Positions 53,651-63,296 of a DNA stretch of 64,000 nucleotides are shown one piece after another. The stretch's first letter is position 1. Each line of letters begins with the position of its first letter. Under the pieces are notes generated by a model. The model saw nothing but the letters and a program-made list of their open reading frames with translations. It did not search any database and was not told where the DNA came from. Source of the stretch: Nitrosospira multiformis. GTDB lineage: Bacteria; Pseudomonadota; Gammaproteobacteria; Burkholderiales; Nitrosomonadaceae. Both the position numbers and the translations under genes were made by a program. Where the stretch lies: contig NZ_QAOK01000002.1 in assembly GCF_003050865.1 (NCBI RefSeq), positions 62,001 through 126,000 of the forward strand, read 5' to 3'.

Positions 53651-54031
53651 TTAAGAGATTCTGCGGGGAGGGTGAAGAGGTGAATCGGGGATGGATTCGG
53701 GGATAGTGACGGTAACGAATCCTGTTATGACCTCCTCAGCAGTGGAAGCTGCCACCATGAGGGGTGCTGTCAGGAAAAAGGGCTGATATTGCCCGGCTGC
53801 ATGCAGGCACAGATGGGTCGCGGCATCCAGATGATCTTTGTCGTCATTCAGGGCATGCTGATGGGCTTCGAGGTGAGCCATCGGATCCAGGGATAGAAGG
53901 TGATGAGCATGATCAAGCTCATGCGCAAAGACTTCCCCATTAAATGCCCAGCTCAAGGCGTTTGTCATCATGCTGACGAACAGCATGAGCATGACGAAAT
54001 GGATACGCTGCCTGGGCATGATTCTGTTCAT
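53651..54031 (-). CDS. CzcI-like small His-rich exported protein
   Basis: Protein of 126 residues. A hydrophobic signal (IHFVMLMLFVSMMTNALSWA) is followed by a mature part dense in histidine: HELDHAHHLLSL, HLEAHQHALNDDKDHLD, THLCLHAAGQYQ, then a proline-rich end. It resembles CzcI, the periplasmic metal-responsive protein encoded ahead of czcCBA in Cupriavidus. The position, directly upstream of czcC on the same strand, fits. It could bind zinc or cobalt in the periplasm and adjust expression; that role is inferred. Confidence 0.6.
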   Translation of the reverse strand: MNRIMPRQRIHFVMLMLFVSMMTNALSWAFNGEVFAHELDHAHHLLSLDPMAHLEAHQHALNDDKDHLDAATHLCLHAAGQYQPFFLTAPLMVAASTAEEVITGFVTVTIPESIPDSPLHPPRRIS

Positions 54032-54419
54032 GACATAAGAAAAACGGGAAAAGGAATTCTATACCCTTGAAGGCGGTAGTGCCAATGTTTGTTTCGTCTC
54101 GCGCACCTGGTTCGGCTGTAGTTCCATACTGCTTCTTCCAGCAATAAAATTCTGCTCCACAATCCAATCTTTCTTCTCATTGTGCTCATACCTGTCCTTG
54201 ACATTCGCTGCTCATGAACTAGGTTTAATAACACAAAATAAAATGATGGTGTCGAACACAGCTATGCATTGGATGATAAAAAAAACAAACAGCGCCAGGG
54301 GTATCGTTGAGCGGAGATCAGAACTAGAACTGTAACTGTATGGCGTCCTGTTCGATAGAACCAGAAAAATTCTACGAATATCAAAATTCTATGGATATCA
54401 AATATAGGAGCAAACCGCC
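54032..54419. other. Divergent intergenic region
   Basis: The gap lies between the CzcI-like gene and the GMC oxidoreductase gene, which are divergent. Short ORFs are without support. AT-rich segments at 54230-54300 and 54350-54400 could hold promoters; none was clear. No metal-operator palindrome was recognised. Confidence 0.4.
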
Positions 54420-57104
54420 ATGCCACTTATCGCCCCCGACTACAACACCGCCTTTACCCGCGATGTTCTCGGACGTTACGACTGCAATACCTTTGACGAA
54501 GTGCTCGTTACCATAGATCCAAACACCCGTGCCGCTGCCGGATTGCCTGGCCGAGGCGATCTTCGGCCGTTTGATTTCATCATAATTGGCGGGGGTACAT
54601 TTGGGGCGGCTATTGCTGAACATCTGTGGTTCCGAAGCACTCAGCGCAGTGAGCGTATTCTCGTGCTCGAGGCTGGTCCCTTCCTCCTACCGGAACACGT
54701 GCAGAATCTACCAATGCTCGGCCTCGATACCGCTGGCGCCCGCAAGGATCATTCGCTGCAAAGCGAAGTCTGGGGGCTTGCCTGGAATTCAAATGATCCT
54801 TTCGGTTTTCCTGGGCTTGCTTACTGCCTGGGCGGACGCTCGATTTACTGGGGTGGTTGGTCGCCCCGATTGCTTGACGCAGAAATGCCAAAAGACGTTT
54901 GGCCAAAAGGGGTGCTCGACGATTTAACGGCAAAGGTTCTGCCAGATGGCCGAAAGGGTTATTTCCGGCAATCAAGCGATCAGATCGGCGTCACAGAGAC
55001 GAATGATTTCATTTTTGGCGATTTACACCGAGCGATGCGGCAACAGCTGTTCGGAGGTCTCTCCTCGATCCCTGATGTGTATGATCTTGCGTTGCTGCCC
55101 GACCATCCCGCAGTCTACTATGACAACACTCCAGTAACAATCGACGATCTGGCCAAGCTGCTTGGCATCGATAAATTGCCGAGTCCGCCGCCTTCTATCC
55201 AGAAGCTCCGCGATGAAGCAAAACTTGAAGCACCGTTGGCCGTGCAGGGACAAGTGGGCCACGCCGGGTTTTTTCCGTTTAACAAATTCAGCGCTGTTCC
55301 GCTGCTCATGAAGGCAGCCCGCGAGGCGGCAACCCAAACCCCATTCGATGGAGTAATAAATCGGCTTGATGACGTAAAGAAACGGCTAATGGTCGTGGAA
55401 CGCTGCCACGTCACGCAACTCAACACTGTCAATACCGAAGGGGGGCGACGCGTGAGCGAGATCGTTACCGAGCGGGGAGTGCTGCCTGTTTCCCCGGACA
55501 GCAAAGTCATCATTGCTCTCGGCACGATCGAGAGCGCTCGCCTCGCGCTAACTTCCTTTGGGACGGATGGAAGAATCGGTAGAAATCTGATAGCCCATTT
55601 ACGCTCGAATGTCGATTTTCGAGTTCCCCGGGCGGCGCTGGCAGCGCTGCCGCCGGCAGTGAAAGCCCTCGAAGCGTCGGCGCTTTTTGTAAAAGGCCGA
55701 CATGAGTTCAAGAAGGCCGATGGTTCCTCAGATGGCTTTGCACACTTCCATTTCCAGATTACTGCGTCAGGTCTAGGTGCCAGCGGGACCAATTCTGAAG
55801 CTGAGCTGTTTAAGAAAATCCCGGATATTGACCTGTTCGATGCACACAAGAATGCGACTGACACACACGTCGTCATTACGATTCGCGGCATCGGTGAGAT
55901 GGGGCCCAAGAACGACAGTGACTTCGGTAGCTCGGTTACGCTTGATCTTGATCCACAACAAAAAGACGAATTTCAGGCACGGCGAGCATTTGTGAACCTC
56001 CAGCCCAGTTCTCGCGACTACGAACTGTGGGATGCGATGGATAAGGCGTCGGATGAGGTCGCGAAAGTCTTTGCCAACGGTCAGAAAATCGATGTCATCA
56101 AGAACGGAAATGTGATTGTGACGAATATTGATGCGAGTTCACTTGCAACGGTTCTGCCATATAAATTCTCTGATCAGGCCGGTCGCGGCCGCCGCGATGG
56201 CCTGGGCACGACACATCATGAAGCCGGAACGTTGCGAATGGGAGAGGATCCGAACAAATCGGTGACCGATCCCGATTGCCGTTTTCATAATGTGACAAAC
56301 ACTTATGTCGCTGGACCCGCACTCTTTCCTACCATCGGTTCACCAAACCCGATGCTCACAGGCATTGCCCTGGTCCGCCGGCTAGGAGATCACTTGATGC
56401 CGGAACCGCCGCTTGTGGTATCGGAACCAGGTTTCAGGTATCTATTTGACGGGAGCGATGTGCAGTTCGCGAATTGGGAGATGGCTGGAGGAGGCTCGTT
56501 CTCCCGGTTTGGTCGCACGATAATTGCCCAGCAGAATGAAAAAGGCATGGGCTTGCTCTTCTACAAGCCAAAACCCTTTGAGGATTTCACGCTGCGCCTC
56601 GATTTTCTTCTTCCTCACCCGCGAGGCAATGACAACGATAACTCGGGTGTCTTCGTTCGGTTCCGCGATCCGCGCCTGCCTGATCCTGCTCCCGATCCGG
56701 TCGATCCCGCAGACAATGCCGCTTTCGTTGCGGTTCATACTGGGTTTGAAATCCAGATCGATGAAGAAGCACGTGGTGATAAGCGTTTCGGCGAGCCGGA
56801 TGGTTCATTTTTTGCGAGAACCGGGGCAATTTATAAAATCAAGTCATTGGGGACCGGCGAAGGACAGCAGAATTACCAAAACAACATCTCTCTTGCGGCA
56901 CGACAATGGCATCACTACGAAATCGAGGTAAAAAAGCAGGATTACGTGGTTCGGCTCAACGGTCAGGAGGTAACCCGGTTTAAGCGTAGCCTCTCCGATA
57001 CTGCTAGAGGGAATCCACCCAGTGTTGATCCCAATTCAGGTTATATTGGGCTGCAAACACATACAGGCAACGTAGCTTTTGCAAATGTTCGGATCAATGC
57101 ATAG
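54420..57104 (+). CDS. GMC-family oxidoreductase fused to DUF1080-like domain
   Basis: Protein of 894 residues. The first part, about 1-665, is an FAD-dependent GMC-like oxidoreductase: dinucleotide motif IIIGGGTFGAAIAEHLW at about 53-69, LAYCLGGRSIYWGGWSPR, and a late GTTHHEAGTLRMG and NTYVAGPALFPTIGSPNPM, the conserved FAD-binding end. From about 675 a DUF1080/3-keto-disaccharide hydrolase-like beta-sandwich begins (FRYLFDGSDVQFANWEMAGG, VFVRFRDPRLPD, RQWHHYEIEVKKQDYVVRLN). AGGAG precedes the ATG. No signal peptide is apparent. The combination suggests oxidation of a sugar or alcohol joined to hydrolysis or binding; the substrate is unknown. Confidence 0.85.
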   Translation: MPLIAPDYNTAFTRDVLGRYDCNTFDEVLVTIDPNTRAAAGLPGRGDLRPFDFIIIGGGTFGAAIAEHLWFRSTQRSERILVLEAGPFLLPEHVQNLPMLGLDTAGARKDHSLQSEVWGLAWNSNDPFGFPGLAYCLGGRSIYWGGWSPRLLDAEMPKDVWPKGVLDDLTAKVLPDGRKGYFRQSSDQIGVTETNDFIFGDLHRAMRQQLFGGLSSIPDVYDLALLPDHPAVYYDNTPVTIDDLAKLLGIDKLPSPPPSIQKLRDEAKLEAPLAVQGQVGHAGFFPFNKFSAVPLLMKAAREAATQTPFDGVINRLDDVKKRLMVVERCHVTQLNTVNTEGGRRVSEIVTERGVLPVSPDSKVIIALGTIESARLALTSFGTDGRIGRNLIAHLRSNVDFRVPRAALAALPPAVKALEASALFVKGRHEFKKADGSSDGFAHFHFQITASGLGASGTNSEAELFKKIPDIDLFDAHKNATDTHVVITIRGIGEMGPKNDSDFGSSVTLDLDPQQKDEFQARRAFVNLQPSSRDYELWDAMDKASDEVAKVFANGQKIDVIKNGNVIVTNIDASSLATVLPYKFSDQAGRGRRDGLGTTHHEAGTLRMGEDPNKSVTDPDCRFHNVTNTYVAGPALFPTIGSPNPMLTGIALVRRLGDHLMPEPPLVVSEPGFRYLFDGSDVQFANWEMAGGGSFSRFGRTIIAQQNEKGMGLLFYKPKPFEDFTLRLDFLLPHPRGNDNDNSGVFVRFRDPRLPDPAPDPVDPADNAAFVAVHTGFEIQIDEEARGDKRFGEPDGSFFARTGAIYKIKSLGTGEGQQNYQNNISLAARQWHHYEIEVKKQDYVVRLNGQEVTRFKRSLSDTARGNPPSVDPNSGYIGLQTHTGNVAFANVRINA

Positions 57105-57449
57105 AGCAGAGAACTCTATCATTTCGAAGGTTTAAAAGTTCTGTCGGTTGGTTTGGTTACTGGAGCAAGCCGAAAAAGTAGTTTTCAATGTTCCATCAGT
57201 AAAGCTCCGACTGAATTCCCTTGATTTGGCTATTGGGTCTTCTTCGCCGCTTTTTATACCATTAATGACGCCACATGTTGGGATAACAGCTTTACTCTCC
57301 ATTGTTCCTTTCGTGAAACGCGAACAGAAATTGTGATTGTAAAATTGAGCCAGAAGCGGGCGGTTGGCCGAAGGCCGTTGACAAGGAGAGTTCAACTGCA
57401 ACGGCTATTCCCTCGGAAATGGGAATAAAGGCAGCGGCACCTGAAACAA
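57105..57449. other. Gap between the GMC gene and the MFS pseudogene
   Basis: A minus-strand frame of 89 codons (57132-57401) lacks a ribosome binding site and any recognisable domain; I do not call it. No repeat or terminator is clear. Confidence 0.4.
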
Positions 57450-58733
57450 TTATCCTCGATCCAGCGGAACATTCACGTGCCTGAAGGACACCAGCAACGC
57501 TAAATCATATGCAATCTTCAAAGCTCCACAAGCAATTAAGGGAGCGCTCAGAAGCCCACCGGCCAGCAAGGCGCCAGCCAAGCTTGGACTCAGGATTGAG
57601 GCGAGGCTGCGGGGTACGGTAGTGAAGCTCGCGGCGGCAGCGCGCTCCGGTGGCGTAACTGCAGCCATCACGTATGTAGTTCGTGTGGGCACATCCATCT
57701 GAGATAATGCACTTCGCACCAACAATAGCGTCAGCGCGATTTCTACGTTTGGAGCAATCGCCGCAAAAATGAGACACACGTTCGCAGGGATGTGAGTGAA
57801 GACCATCGTGTTAAGCAACCCGATCTTGCGCGCAACTACCGGTGCAGCGAGTTTCGATCCGGCTGATAGAAGCCCTGTGCAGAAGAAGAAGGTTCCTGCC
57901 TCTCCCGTTGAGAGTCCAAAGCCCTCAAAAAGCCAGAGTGTGAGTAGCGAATTCACAACCAGTCCACCGGCAAATGCATCAACGCTGAACAACATCGCAA
58001 GCTTGAAAACGATACTGCGTGACGGACCCAGCGGCGCTGGTAGTGACCTGGTAGAGATGTCGCCCGCTGGCAGAGCCCGATAGAGCAGCCAAACCAATCC
58101 GCCGAGCAGGCCATATAGCACGAACATTGTGCGCAAACCATCAATCAATGGTAGCCCTGCCCATTGCATCAGCCAGGAGGGGATGCCCGCGGCCAAGGCG
58201 CCTACAGCCGCGCTTAGCGAACCAGTAAGCGTGTAACGGGCAAACAGAGTGGTGCGTAGCTTGCCGTTGCCGCCTGTGCCAGACGAGCATGCTCCAGCGG
58301 CAAAAACATGCTCACATCGCCCGAACTCAGATTAAGGGTTCCAACAAATGCGACAACGAGGAGTGGCCAAAATGAAGAGACGCTCGCGAAAGCAAGACCG
58401 GTAGCTGTCATTAATAGGGCAGCAAACAGCAACAGCCGGCGGCTTGACCATTGGTGGCCGATTACCCGATCGCCAATGTCGCCAGGGCCGATCCTGCGAG
58501 AGTGGCCGTACTTAAATAACCTACGTCCAGCTGGCCAAATCCCAGCGCCAGGAGGTACGCAGGCAGAAGCACGACGACATAACCGTCTGCAAAACCACGC
58601 AACGCACGAGCGATCAGTAGTGGAGAGCAGTTTCGGCTACTCCTACAGGCATGAGTAAGCGGGCAAGTATCGTGCCGATCCGGCCTGTTTCCGCCGACTT
58701 AACCTTCTCTACCTGATCCACGGGCACAGGCAT
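57450..58733 (-). pseudogene. MFS transporter pseudogene (second copy)
   Basis: Degenerate homologue of the MFS gene at the window start. ATG 58733 opens MPVPVDQVEKVKSAETG, but the frame stops at about 58625 after a one-base loss ('GCTCTCCACTACTGA' where the first copy reads on). The next piece (58214-58432) and the last 248 codons (57450-58196) are in other frames, with a further lesion near 58260 and a deletion near 58470. The C-terminal piece still has long membrane segments (FVLYGLLGGLVWLLYRALPA). Unless both are sequencing errors, the gene is inactive. It is next to DUF1259 and chrB. Confidence 0.8.
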
Positions 58734-58755
58734 CCCAGGATTGTGTCACACAGGA

Positions 58756-59691
58756 CTATTCTGGATGGTCAGCTTGTTTATTCAATGCGCTCCTGATGGT
58801 TTTGGCCAGGTCCTTCGCATCCCCTTTGCCCCAGTAGTGCATGAATAAATAGTGTGGCTTCTCATGCGTCATGTGTTGATGAATTGCCACAATATTTATG
58901 CCACCTGCTCGCATTGTTCTCAAGACAGTCTGCATTTCATCGGCAAGCATGGCGAAATCTCCATCCACCACCGCCTCGCTATCCGTACCTGCAAACGCTG
59001 CCCAGGTGTTTATACCCATTTCTTTTCCCACCGGTGCCCCATGCATAGTGGCGGGCCGGCCGATGACAACTTTAAACATGCCATCTTTTGAGCTTCCTTT
59101 CATTCCAAGGATTTGTTCCAGAGGCTGGGGGGAAATCTTGTTCTCCTGCGGGATTGTCCTGGGAAATTGCGAAGAGGGTACAGGGTGGGCCGCACGGATT
59201 TCAGTGACTTTGTCATAGATCTTTTTAACGCCAGCTGCAAGCTTGGCAGAGCTCCCAGTGCCGCCGATGTGCATGAAATATACCTTGGGTTCATCAAAGA
59301 AAAAATGATTGTGCAAGGCAGTCACTTCCAGTCCCGCCTCGAAAGCCGCGCTTATCACCGGGTTGACCTCGTCCTCGAACAGCACGGTATCGCCCATCAT
59401 TACAACCTGGCCATCCTGTGCAGGAGCAAAAGCAGCCCATGAGCCCAATCCCATGAAAGGCGGCATCGGCCATTTATCTATCTTTATCTTTACGTCAGTG
59501 CGGGGTTTGGAAACTTTGAAAACATTTTCTTCTTTTGAGTAAGCTCCCTTGAGACCTGTCAATTCCTCAATCTCAGCTGTATCTATATTGGCGGGGGCGG
59601 CATGCGCTGTTGTCACGAACAGCAGTACCGCGATAGCGAGGGCGAGGAGGCGCAGAGAGGGAACAAAAGAGGGCAGGGCAAGGAAAGGCAT
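58756..59691 (-). CDS. DUF1259 (LppY/LpqO-like) exported protein
   Basis: Exported protein of 311 residues with a signal peptide (LRLLALAIAVLLFVTTAHA) and two related DUF1259 halves: first GLGSWAAFAPAQDGQVVMMG with ALHNHFFFDEPKVYFMHIGG, second GINTWAAFAGTDSEAVVDGD with AIHQHMTHEKPHYLFMHYWG. Each half keeps an HNHF/HQHM plus FMH histidine set, suggesting metal binding. ATG 59691 is favoured by AAGGAGATAGTT. It is divergent from chrB and next to the MFS copy, a neighbourhood I recall from other proteobacteria. The function is unknown. Confidence 0.85.
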   Translation of the reverse strand: MPFLALPSFVPSLRLLALAIAVLLFVTTAHAAPANIDTAEIEELTGLKGAYSKEENVFKVSKPRTDVKIKIDKWPMPPFMGLGSWAAFAPAQDGQVVMMGDTVLFEDEVNPVISAAFEAGLEVTALHNHFFFDEPKVYFMHIGGTGSSAKLAAGVKKIYDKVTEIRAAHPVPSSQFPRTIPQENKISPQPLEQILGMKGSSKDGMFKVVIGRPATMHGAPVGKEMGINTWAAFAGTDSEAVVDGDFAMLADEMQTVLRTMRAGGINIVAIHQHMTHEKPHYLFMHYWGKGDAKDLAKTIRSALNKQADHPE

Positions 59692-59906
59692 AACTATCTC
59701 CTTAAGCAATAATGGTGGCAGGTACATGATCAACGTATGTATGTTTGGCTGATTGTTCCAGGCAGTATCAGTTCAAGCATCAAGCCAGCCTTCGCGCTCA
59801 CAGGCAAACACTGAATTGTTCACTTTGATTTCGGAGCACCACTGCTATATATGCAATATGCTCTACACTTTTTGTAATGTATAAAACATCAATATAGATT
59901 CCCTTT

Positions 59907-60887
59907 ATGAGTTCCGCAAATACACAATGGCTTCTACTGATTATCAGCCTGCCTACAAATAGCGCAACGGCGCGCATGCGCATCTGGCGGGCGCTGAAAT
60001 CCCTTGGCTGCGGTTTTTTGCGCGATGGGGTCTATCTGCTCCCCTATAGTAGGGTCCAACAACAGGTACTGAGAGAGTTATCCGACGATACGGTGCGTGA
60101 AGGCGGGAACGCCTGGCTGCTGACGGTGCAGGCGCAGTCCGAAAACGAGAGCGAAGTCTACCGTGCCCTGTTCGATCGTAGCGGCGACTATGAGGAACTG
60201 TTTAAAGCCTTTGCAGAGGCACGCAAGGGATTTTCAAAATCAACGCCTCAGGAAATTACAAAGTCACTGCGCCGACTACGCCGTGATTATGAGGCCGTTC
60301 GCGCGATCGATTACTTCCCTGATCAGGCCGCCATGCAAGCAGAAGTCTTGTGGATGGATTTCGTGAATGCGGCTGACAGCATACTGTCCCCGAATGAGCC
60401 GCATGCGGCTGTGGAAAGAGTGATTCCACACCTGGAATTAACTCAATATCAGGGACGCACATGGGCAACACGCCAACATCTGTGGGTGGATCGTGTTGCC
60501 AGTGCTTGGCTTATCCGCCGCTTTATCGACAAAAAGGCCCGTTTTCTCTGGCTGAACTCTCCCGGTCATTGCCCGGGTGACGCCCTCGGCTTCGATTTTG
60601 ATGGCGCGACATTTACCCATTTCGGCAATCGCGTGAGCTTTGAAGTATTGCTCGCGAGTTTCGCACTGGATCAGGATTCTGGTTTAAAGCGGATAGGGGC
60701 AATAGTGCATGCTCTCGACGTTGGGGAAGGCTTCGTAGCCGAAGCCAGCGGTTTCGAAGCTGTACTGGCTGGCGTGCGTCAACGCGCAAAGGATGATGAC
60801 GAGTTGCTAAGTGAGTTCAGCCTTGTTCTTGATGCGCTGTATACGCATTTTTCAAATGATTCACAGTCTTCAGAGATGCAGGAATAG
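59907..60887 (+). CDS. chrB: Chromate resistance protein ChrB
   Basis: ChrB-like protein of 326 residues. The N-terminal domain resembles PaaX-type regulators (WLLLIISLPTNSATARMRIW, GFLRDGVYLLP). The C-terminal domain has WATRQHLWVDRVASAWLIRR, FDFDGATFTHFGNRVSFEVL and VHALDVGEG. In Cupriavidus and Ochrobactrum ChrB senses chromate and regulates chrA. No chrA lies in the window. Its close neighbours are a DUF1259 gene, divergent, and an EamA transporter; it may regulate or support those instead. Confidence 0.88.
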   Translation: MSSANTQWLLLIISLPTNSATARMRIWRALKSLGCGFLRDGVYLLPYSRVQQQVLRELSDDTVREGGNAWLLTVQAQSENESEVYRALFDRSGDYEELFKAFAEARKGFSKSTPQEITKSLRRLRRDYEAVRAIDYFPDQAAMQAEVLWMDFVNAADSILSPNEPHAAVERVIPHLELTQYQGRTWATRQHLWVDRVASAWLIRRFIDKKARFLWLNSPGHCPGDALGFDFDGATFTHFGNRVSFEVLLASFALDQDSGLKRIGAIVHALDVGEGFVAEASGFEAVLAGVRQRAKDDDELLSEFSLVLDALYTHFSNDSQSSEMQE

Positions 60888-60990
60888 GAGAAATGATGAC
60901 CTCGGCGGTGTCCGGCCAGCTTTGACCAGAGTTTTTCAGAATGGAGAGTTATAGGCGCCTGAATCAATGCATTGACTCCTTGGGGCGTTC

Positions 60991-62031
60991 TCATTCGTGG
61001 TCATGCCAATGGTGCGCATCAGGATAGTGGGGATGTGAGTGTGCCAGAGGCTTATGGCGATGCCTGTGAGTATGGGCGCCGGTTACAACTTCCGAATGTG
61101 CATGCTGGTGATGGTCGTCATGTATATGCTCATGTTCGTGCTCCAATTCCTCGTGTGTATGCCAGTGCTCGTGTCGCTCGGTCAGATGCAGCCATACGCC
61201 GACAGCCATCAACAGCGCTGCTACCACGAACTGAATGGATAGCGATTCTCCCAGTAGGGGAATGGCCAGCAGAGCCCCTAAGAATGGTGCTGTCGAGAAA
61301 TATGCGCCTGTACGCGCCGTGCCGAGGTGGCGTAACGCCACTACGAACAACACGAGGCTAAGGCCATAACTGAAAAAGCCCAAGGTGCCGGTAGCCAGCA
61401 GAACAAATGGTTGTGGTAGCGTTATGCCCAGCAACCAGGCGATCATAATATTTGTGCCGCCGGCCGTAAGTCCTTTTATCATGGCAATAAATGTGGCGTC
61501 TGCCAGAGCCACCTTACGCGTAAGGTTGTTGTCAATTGCCCATCCAAGGCATGCACCGACAATGGCGAGCGCGGGGAGCATTGAATCGAAACTGGCATCG
61601 CTTGACCACGTCAGCACTACAGTACCCAGCACGATCAGGATCATGCCGCTGGCAATACGGCGGTCGAAGCTCTCGCGGAACACGAACCAGGCGAGCAATA
61701 CAGTCAGGACTCCTTCGGCATTCAATAGGAGTGCTGCACTCGAAGCGGGCATGCGAGATAAGCCCCACATTAACAGCACGGGTGCAATCACACCGCCTGC
61801 CAGAATAGCGCAAGCCAGCCATTTGGTTTCCCCATGGCTCAAATGCACTGGGGGAGCTTTTCTAATCAGCCGCAACAGCGCAAGGCCGAACCCTGAACCG
61901 AGATACAACAGTCCGGCTGATAGCCATGGGTTCACCGGGCCGAGCAAAAGTTTGACGACGGGAGTGCTGGTCCCGAACAGAAGTGCGGCCGCCAATGCAC
62001 TCGGTACTCCTGCGTTATACGGTATGCTCAT
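60991..62031 (-). CDS. EamA/DMT-family transporter with His-rich C-terminal tail
   Basis: Drug/metabolite-type membrane transporter of 346 residues: ten helices (for example ALAAALLFGTSTPVVKLLLG, VFRESFDRRIASGMILIVLG, IPLLGESLSIQFVVAALLMA), with EamA repeats. The final 60 residues are extremely rich in histidine (TERHEHWHTHEELEHEHEHI, then HDDHHQHAHS and AHHWHDHE), unusual for the family and similar to tails of metal exporters. It suggests metal binding or efflux, inferred only. It lies convergent to chrB across 103 bases and divergent from the symporter pseudogene. Confidence 0.85.
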   Translation of the reverse strand: MSIPYNAGVPSALAAALLFGTSTPVVKLLLGPVNPWLSAGLLYLGSGFGLALLRLIRKAPPVHLSHGETKWLACAILAGGVIAPVLLMWGLSRMPASSAALLLNAEGVLTVLLAWFVFRESFDRRIASGMILIVLGTVVLTWSSDASFDSMLPALAIVGACLGWAIDNNLTRKVALADATFIAMIKGLTAGGTNIMIAWLLGITLPQPFVLLATGTLGFFSYGLSLVLFVVALRHLGTARTGAYFSTAPFLGALLAIPLLGESLSIQFVVAALLMAVGVWLHLTERHEHWHTHEELEHEHEHIHDDHHQHAHSEVVTGAHTHRHRHKPLAHSHPHYPDAHHWHDHE

Positions 62032-62051
62032 GCCGCAGCACGCTTATATCA

Positions 62052-63105
62052 ATGGACTCGTCGAATATGAAAAATTCCATTGCGCTCCTCTTGCACCTCA
62101 TCCATCACTATTTCATTTGGGTGATCGTAGCCTCTTATTTTGTTGCTGCGATATTGCCGGCGTTTGGGCTGTGGATTCGTAACGCGGGCTTGGGTCGCGT
62201 AGAGGTACTTCATCGGGAGGTTACTTTTTCCCTTCCTCTCGTGATGCTGGCGACACTGCTATTTAACGCCGGTTTAGGGATGAAGATCGAGGAAGTGAGG
62301 AACCTGCTGAAAAACCCCTTGGTACTGTTGGGCGAGTATTCGGAAATCTGGCGGTCCCACTGACTTTCATCATCGCCCTAAGCTTCGCAATGAAGCTTTG
62401 GCATAACCCCGAAGAGGTCCAGTTGATCCTCGTCGGGCTTGTTTTTGTGGCCGCTATGCCAATTGCTGGTTCCTCAACCGCGTGGACCCAGAATGCCAAC
62501 GGGAATCTAGCATTGAGCCTCGGGCTCGTCCTGCTCACGATGTTCCTCAGCCCACTGTTATCGCCGCTTGTCCTCCACGCCGTGGGTTTCATGGCTACAG
62601 GTGACTACTCAGAAGATTTGCATGAACTCGCTTCCAACGGAGTCGGGACTTTCCTTGGAACGTGGGTCATCCTCCCTTCGCTGCTCGGTATCCTGACGAA
62701 TCGGTTCATTGGAGAGCGACGCATCGAGATGATGAAGCCTTACGTAAAGCTCATAAATTATTGCGTTCTTGTATTGCTTAACTATCCAAATGCCTCGCTC
62801 ACCCTGCCAGCGGTAGTGGCGGAACCTGACATCGGCTTTTTGGCGTTGATATTAGTGATCACCATTGCGCTTTGTCTTGTCGCCTTTCTCGGGATACCTG
62901 TTGGTCGTATTTTGGGAAGTGAGCGGGATGAATCTCGCTATTGTTTGGCCTCGGAATGAATAATAATGGCTCGGTGCTTGTATTAGCCTCCATGGCAATG
63001 GTCGATCGCCCGCTAATTATGCTGCCCATTATTTTCTATAACCTCGTGCAACACCTTGTGGCTTCGCTGGTTGATTCCGTTTTGTTTCGGCGGCAGATGA
63101 GGTGA
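62052..63105 (+). pseudogene. Bile acid:sodium symporter-like pseudogene
   Basis: Remains of a BASS-family transporter in three frames. Part one ends at 62363 (FSLPLVMLATLLFNAGLGMK, then a shift near 62335); part two is 62390-62959 (MPIAGSSTAWTQNANGNLAL); part three starts near 62945 and ends at 63105 (FGLGMNNNGSVLVLASMAMV, the conserved family end). At least two single-base frameshifts are required, at about 62335 and 62935. Apart from them the sequence is well conserved, so decay is recent or these are sequencing errors. Confidence 0.8.
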
Positions 63106-63296
63106 AAAAGAGATTTGCTCTAGCTTGTGAAAGATTTGGCCGATCAAAAAGCTGCGCAACCGGTGTGCGGAATAGGATATTCTTGTCTCAGCCAGCAGCT
63201 TTTGAGGTTGGACAATGGACTTGTTATATTGATACCTTCCACGTATTGGGGTAGGCGATTCAAAAGTGGTGCGTGCGGTCAGGCCAGAAGGATTCT

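Noticed and set aside
57132-57401. 89-codon minus-strand frame between the GMC gene and the MFS pseudogene
   Set aside because: No ribosome binding site and no recognisable domain.
61983-62051. Upstream extension of the symporter pseudogene
   Set aside because: The family begins near ATG 62052 or 62067; the extension overlaps the divergent EamA gene.
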